Positions 63,882-64,000 of a DNA stretch of 64,000 bases are shown here, piece by piece. A program made the position numbers and the translations under genes. Position 1 is the first letter of the stretch; each line of letters begins with the position of its first letter. This DNA is from Rhodoferax sp. Its GTDB lineage: Bacteria; Pseudomonadota; Gammaproteobacteria; Burkholderiales; Burkholderiaceae_C. Location: assembly GCA_029866205.1 (NCBI GenBank), contig JARWZT010000022.1, forward strand, positions 62,001 to 126,000, written 5' to 3'. Under the pieces are notes generated by a model. It had not been told where the DNA came from and did not search any database. It worked only from the letters and a program-made list of their open reading frames with translations.

Positions 63882-64000
63882 GTCGTAAGGTGCAACGGCT
63901 TGTGGGCATAACCACGTGTCCGATGGGGTTGAAGCTTACCGCACACAAGACCCCAAGGCCCCGAGACCACGGGCGACGTTGAGGCACTGCAGTCACCTGG
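63882..64000. other. Region upstream of ftsK, cut by the window end
   Basis: No convincing gene or promoter is visible in these 119 bases. In related bacteria a divergent trxB often lies here, but the window ends too soon to see it. Confidence 0.4.

Overview
This is a GC-rich, gene-dense bacterial chromosome segment with about 54 protein genes, no rRNA or tRNA that I could see, and no insertion sequence or CRISPR. The housekeeping order msrB-yciB-bolA-ppiC, purL, map-glnD and rarA-lolA-ftsK, together with several LivFGMH, TRAP and acyl-CoA genes, suggests a betaproteobacterium of the Burkholderiales, most likely Comamonadaceae (Rhodoferax or Polaromonas-like). That placement is inferred from gene content and order, not from a search.

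Region 1 (37-12051) looks like a catabolic cluster for an N-methylated, quaternary-ammonium-type compound. It holds a GcvT-family folate enzyme, two Rieske oxygenase alpha subunits, a BetI-like TetR regulator, a GcvA-like LysR regulator, an MttB-family methyltransferase, two TMADH/N-methylproline-demethylase-type flavoproteins and an ornithine-cyclodeaminase-family enzyme. No Rieske reductase and no corrinoid protein are in the window. Region 2 (12138-16178) is a compact minus-strand operon with lower GC in the lines I counted: an enolase-superfamily enzyme, an Ldh2-family dehydrogenase, an APH-like kinase and a TIM-barrel isomerase. It ends next to a bidirectional terminator that also serves a previously uncalled 56-residue basic protein (16363-16533).

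Region 3 (16604-38323) is a run of about 22 kb entirely on the minus strand. It holds acyl-CoA metabolism (CoA ligase, a LivJHMGF-type ABC importer, FadB-like and thiolase enzymes, two acyl-CoA dehydrogenases, a hotdog thioesterase, two SDRs, an MDR reductase and a GST) with an embedded sulfide:quinone oxidoreductase-OsmC-rhodanese set. A 17-bp-spaced promoter with a TetR-type operator in its spacer precedes the fadB-like gene. The LivF subunit has arginine in place of the Walker A lysine.

Region 4 (38466-64000) is mostly core genome: selO, msrB, yciB, bolA, a parvulin isomerase, a DUF1624-like membrane protein, purL, map, glnD, a TRAP transporter, DUF3422, a hypothetical protein, a LON-domain protein, a secreted DUF1800/DUF1501 pair, rarA, lolA and ftsK. 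The most interesting candidate for an undescribed system is Region 1 with Region 2: aerobic oxygenase, flavin and methyltransferase routes for N-demethylation encoded side by side and ending in imino-acid-type dehydrogenases.
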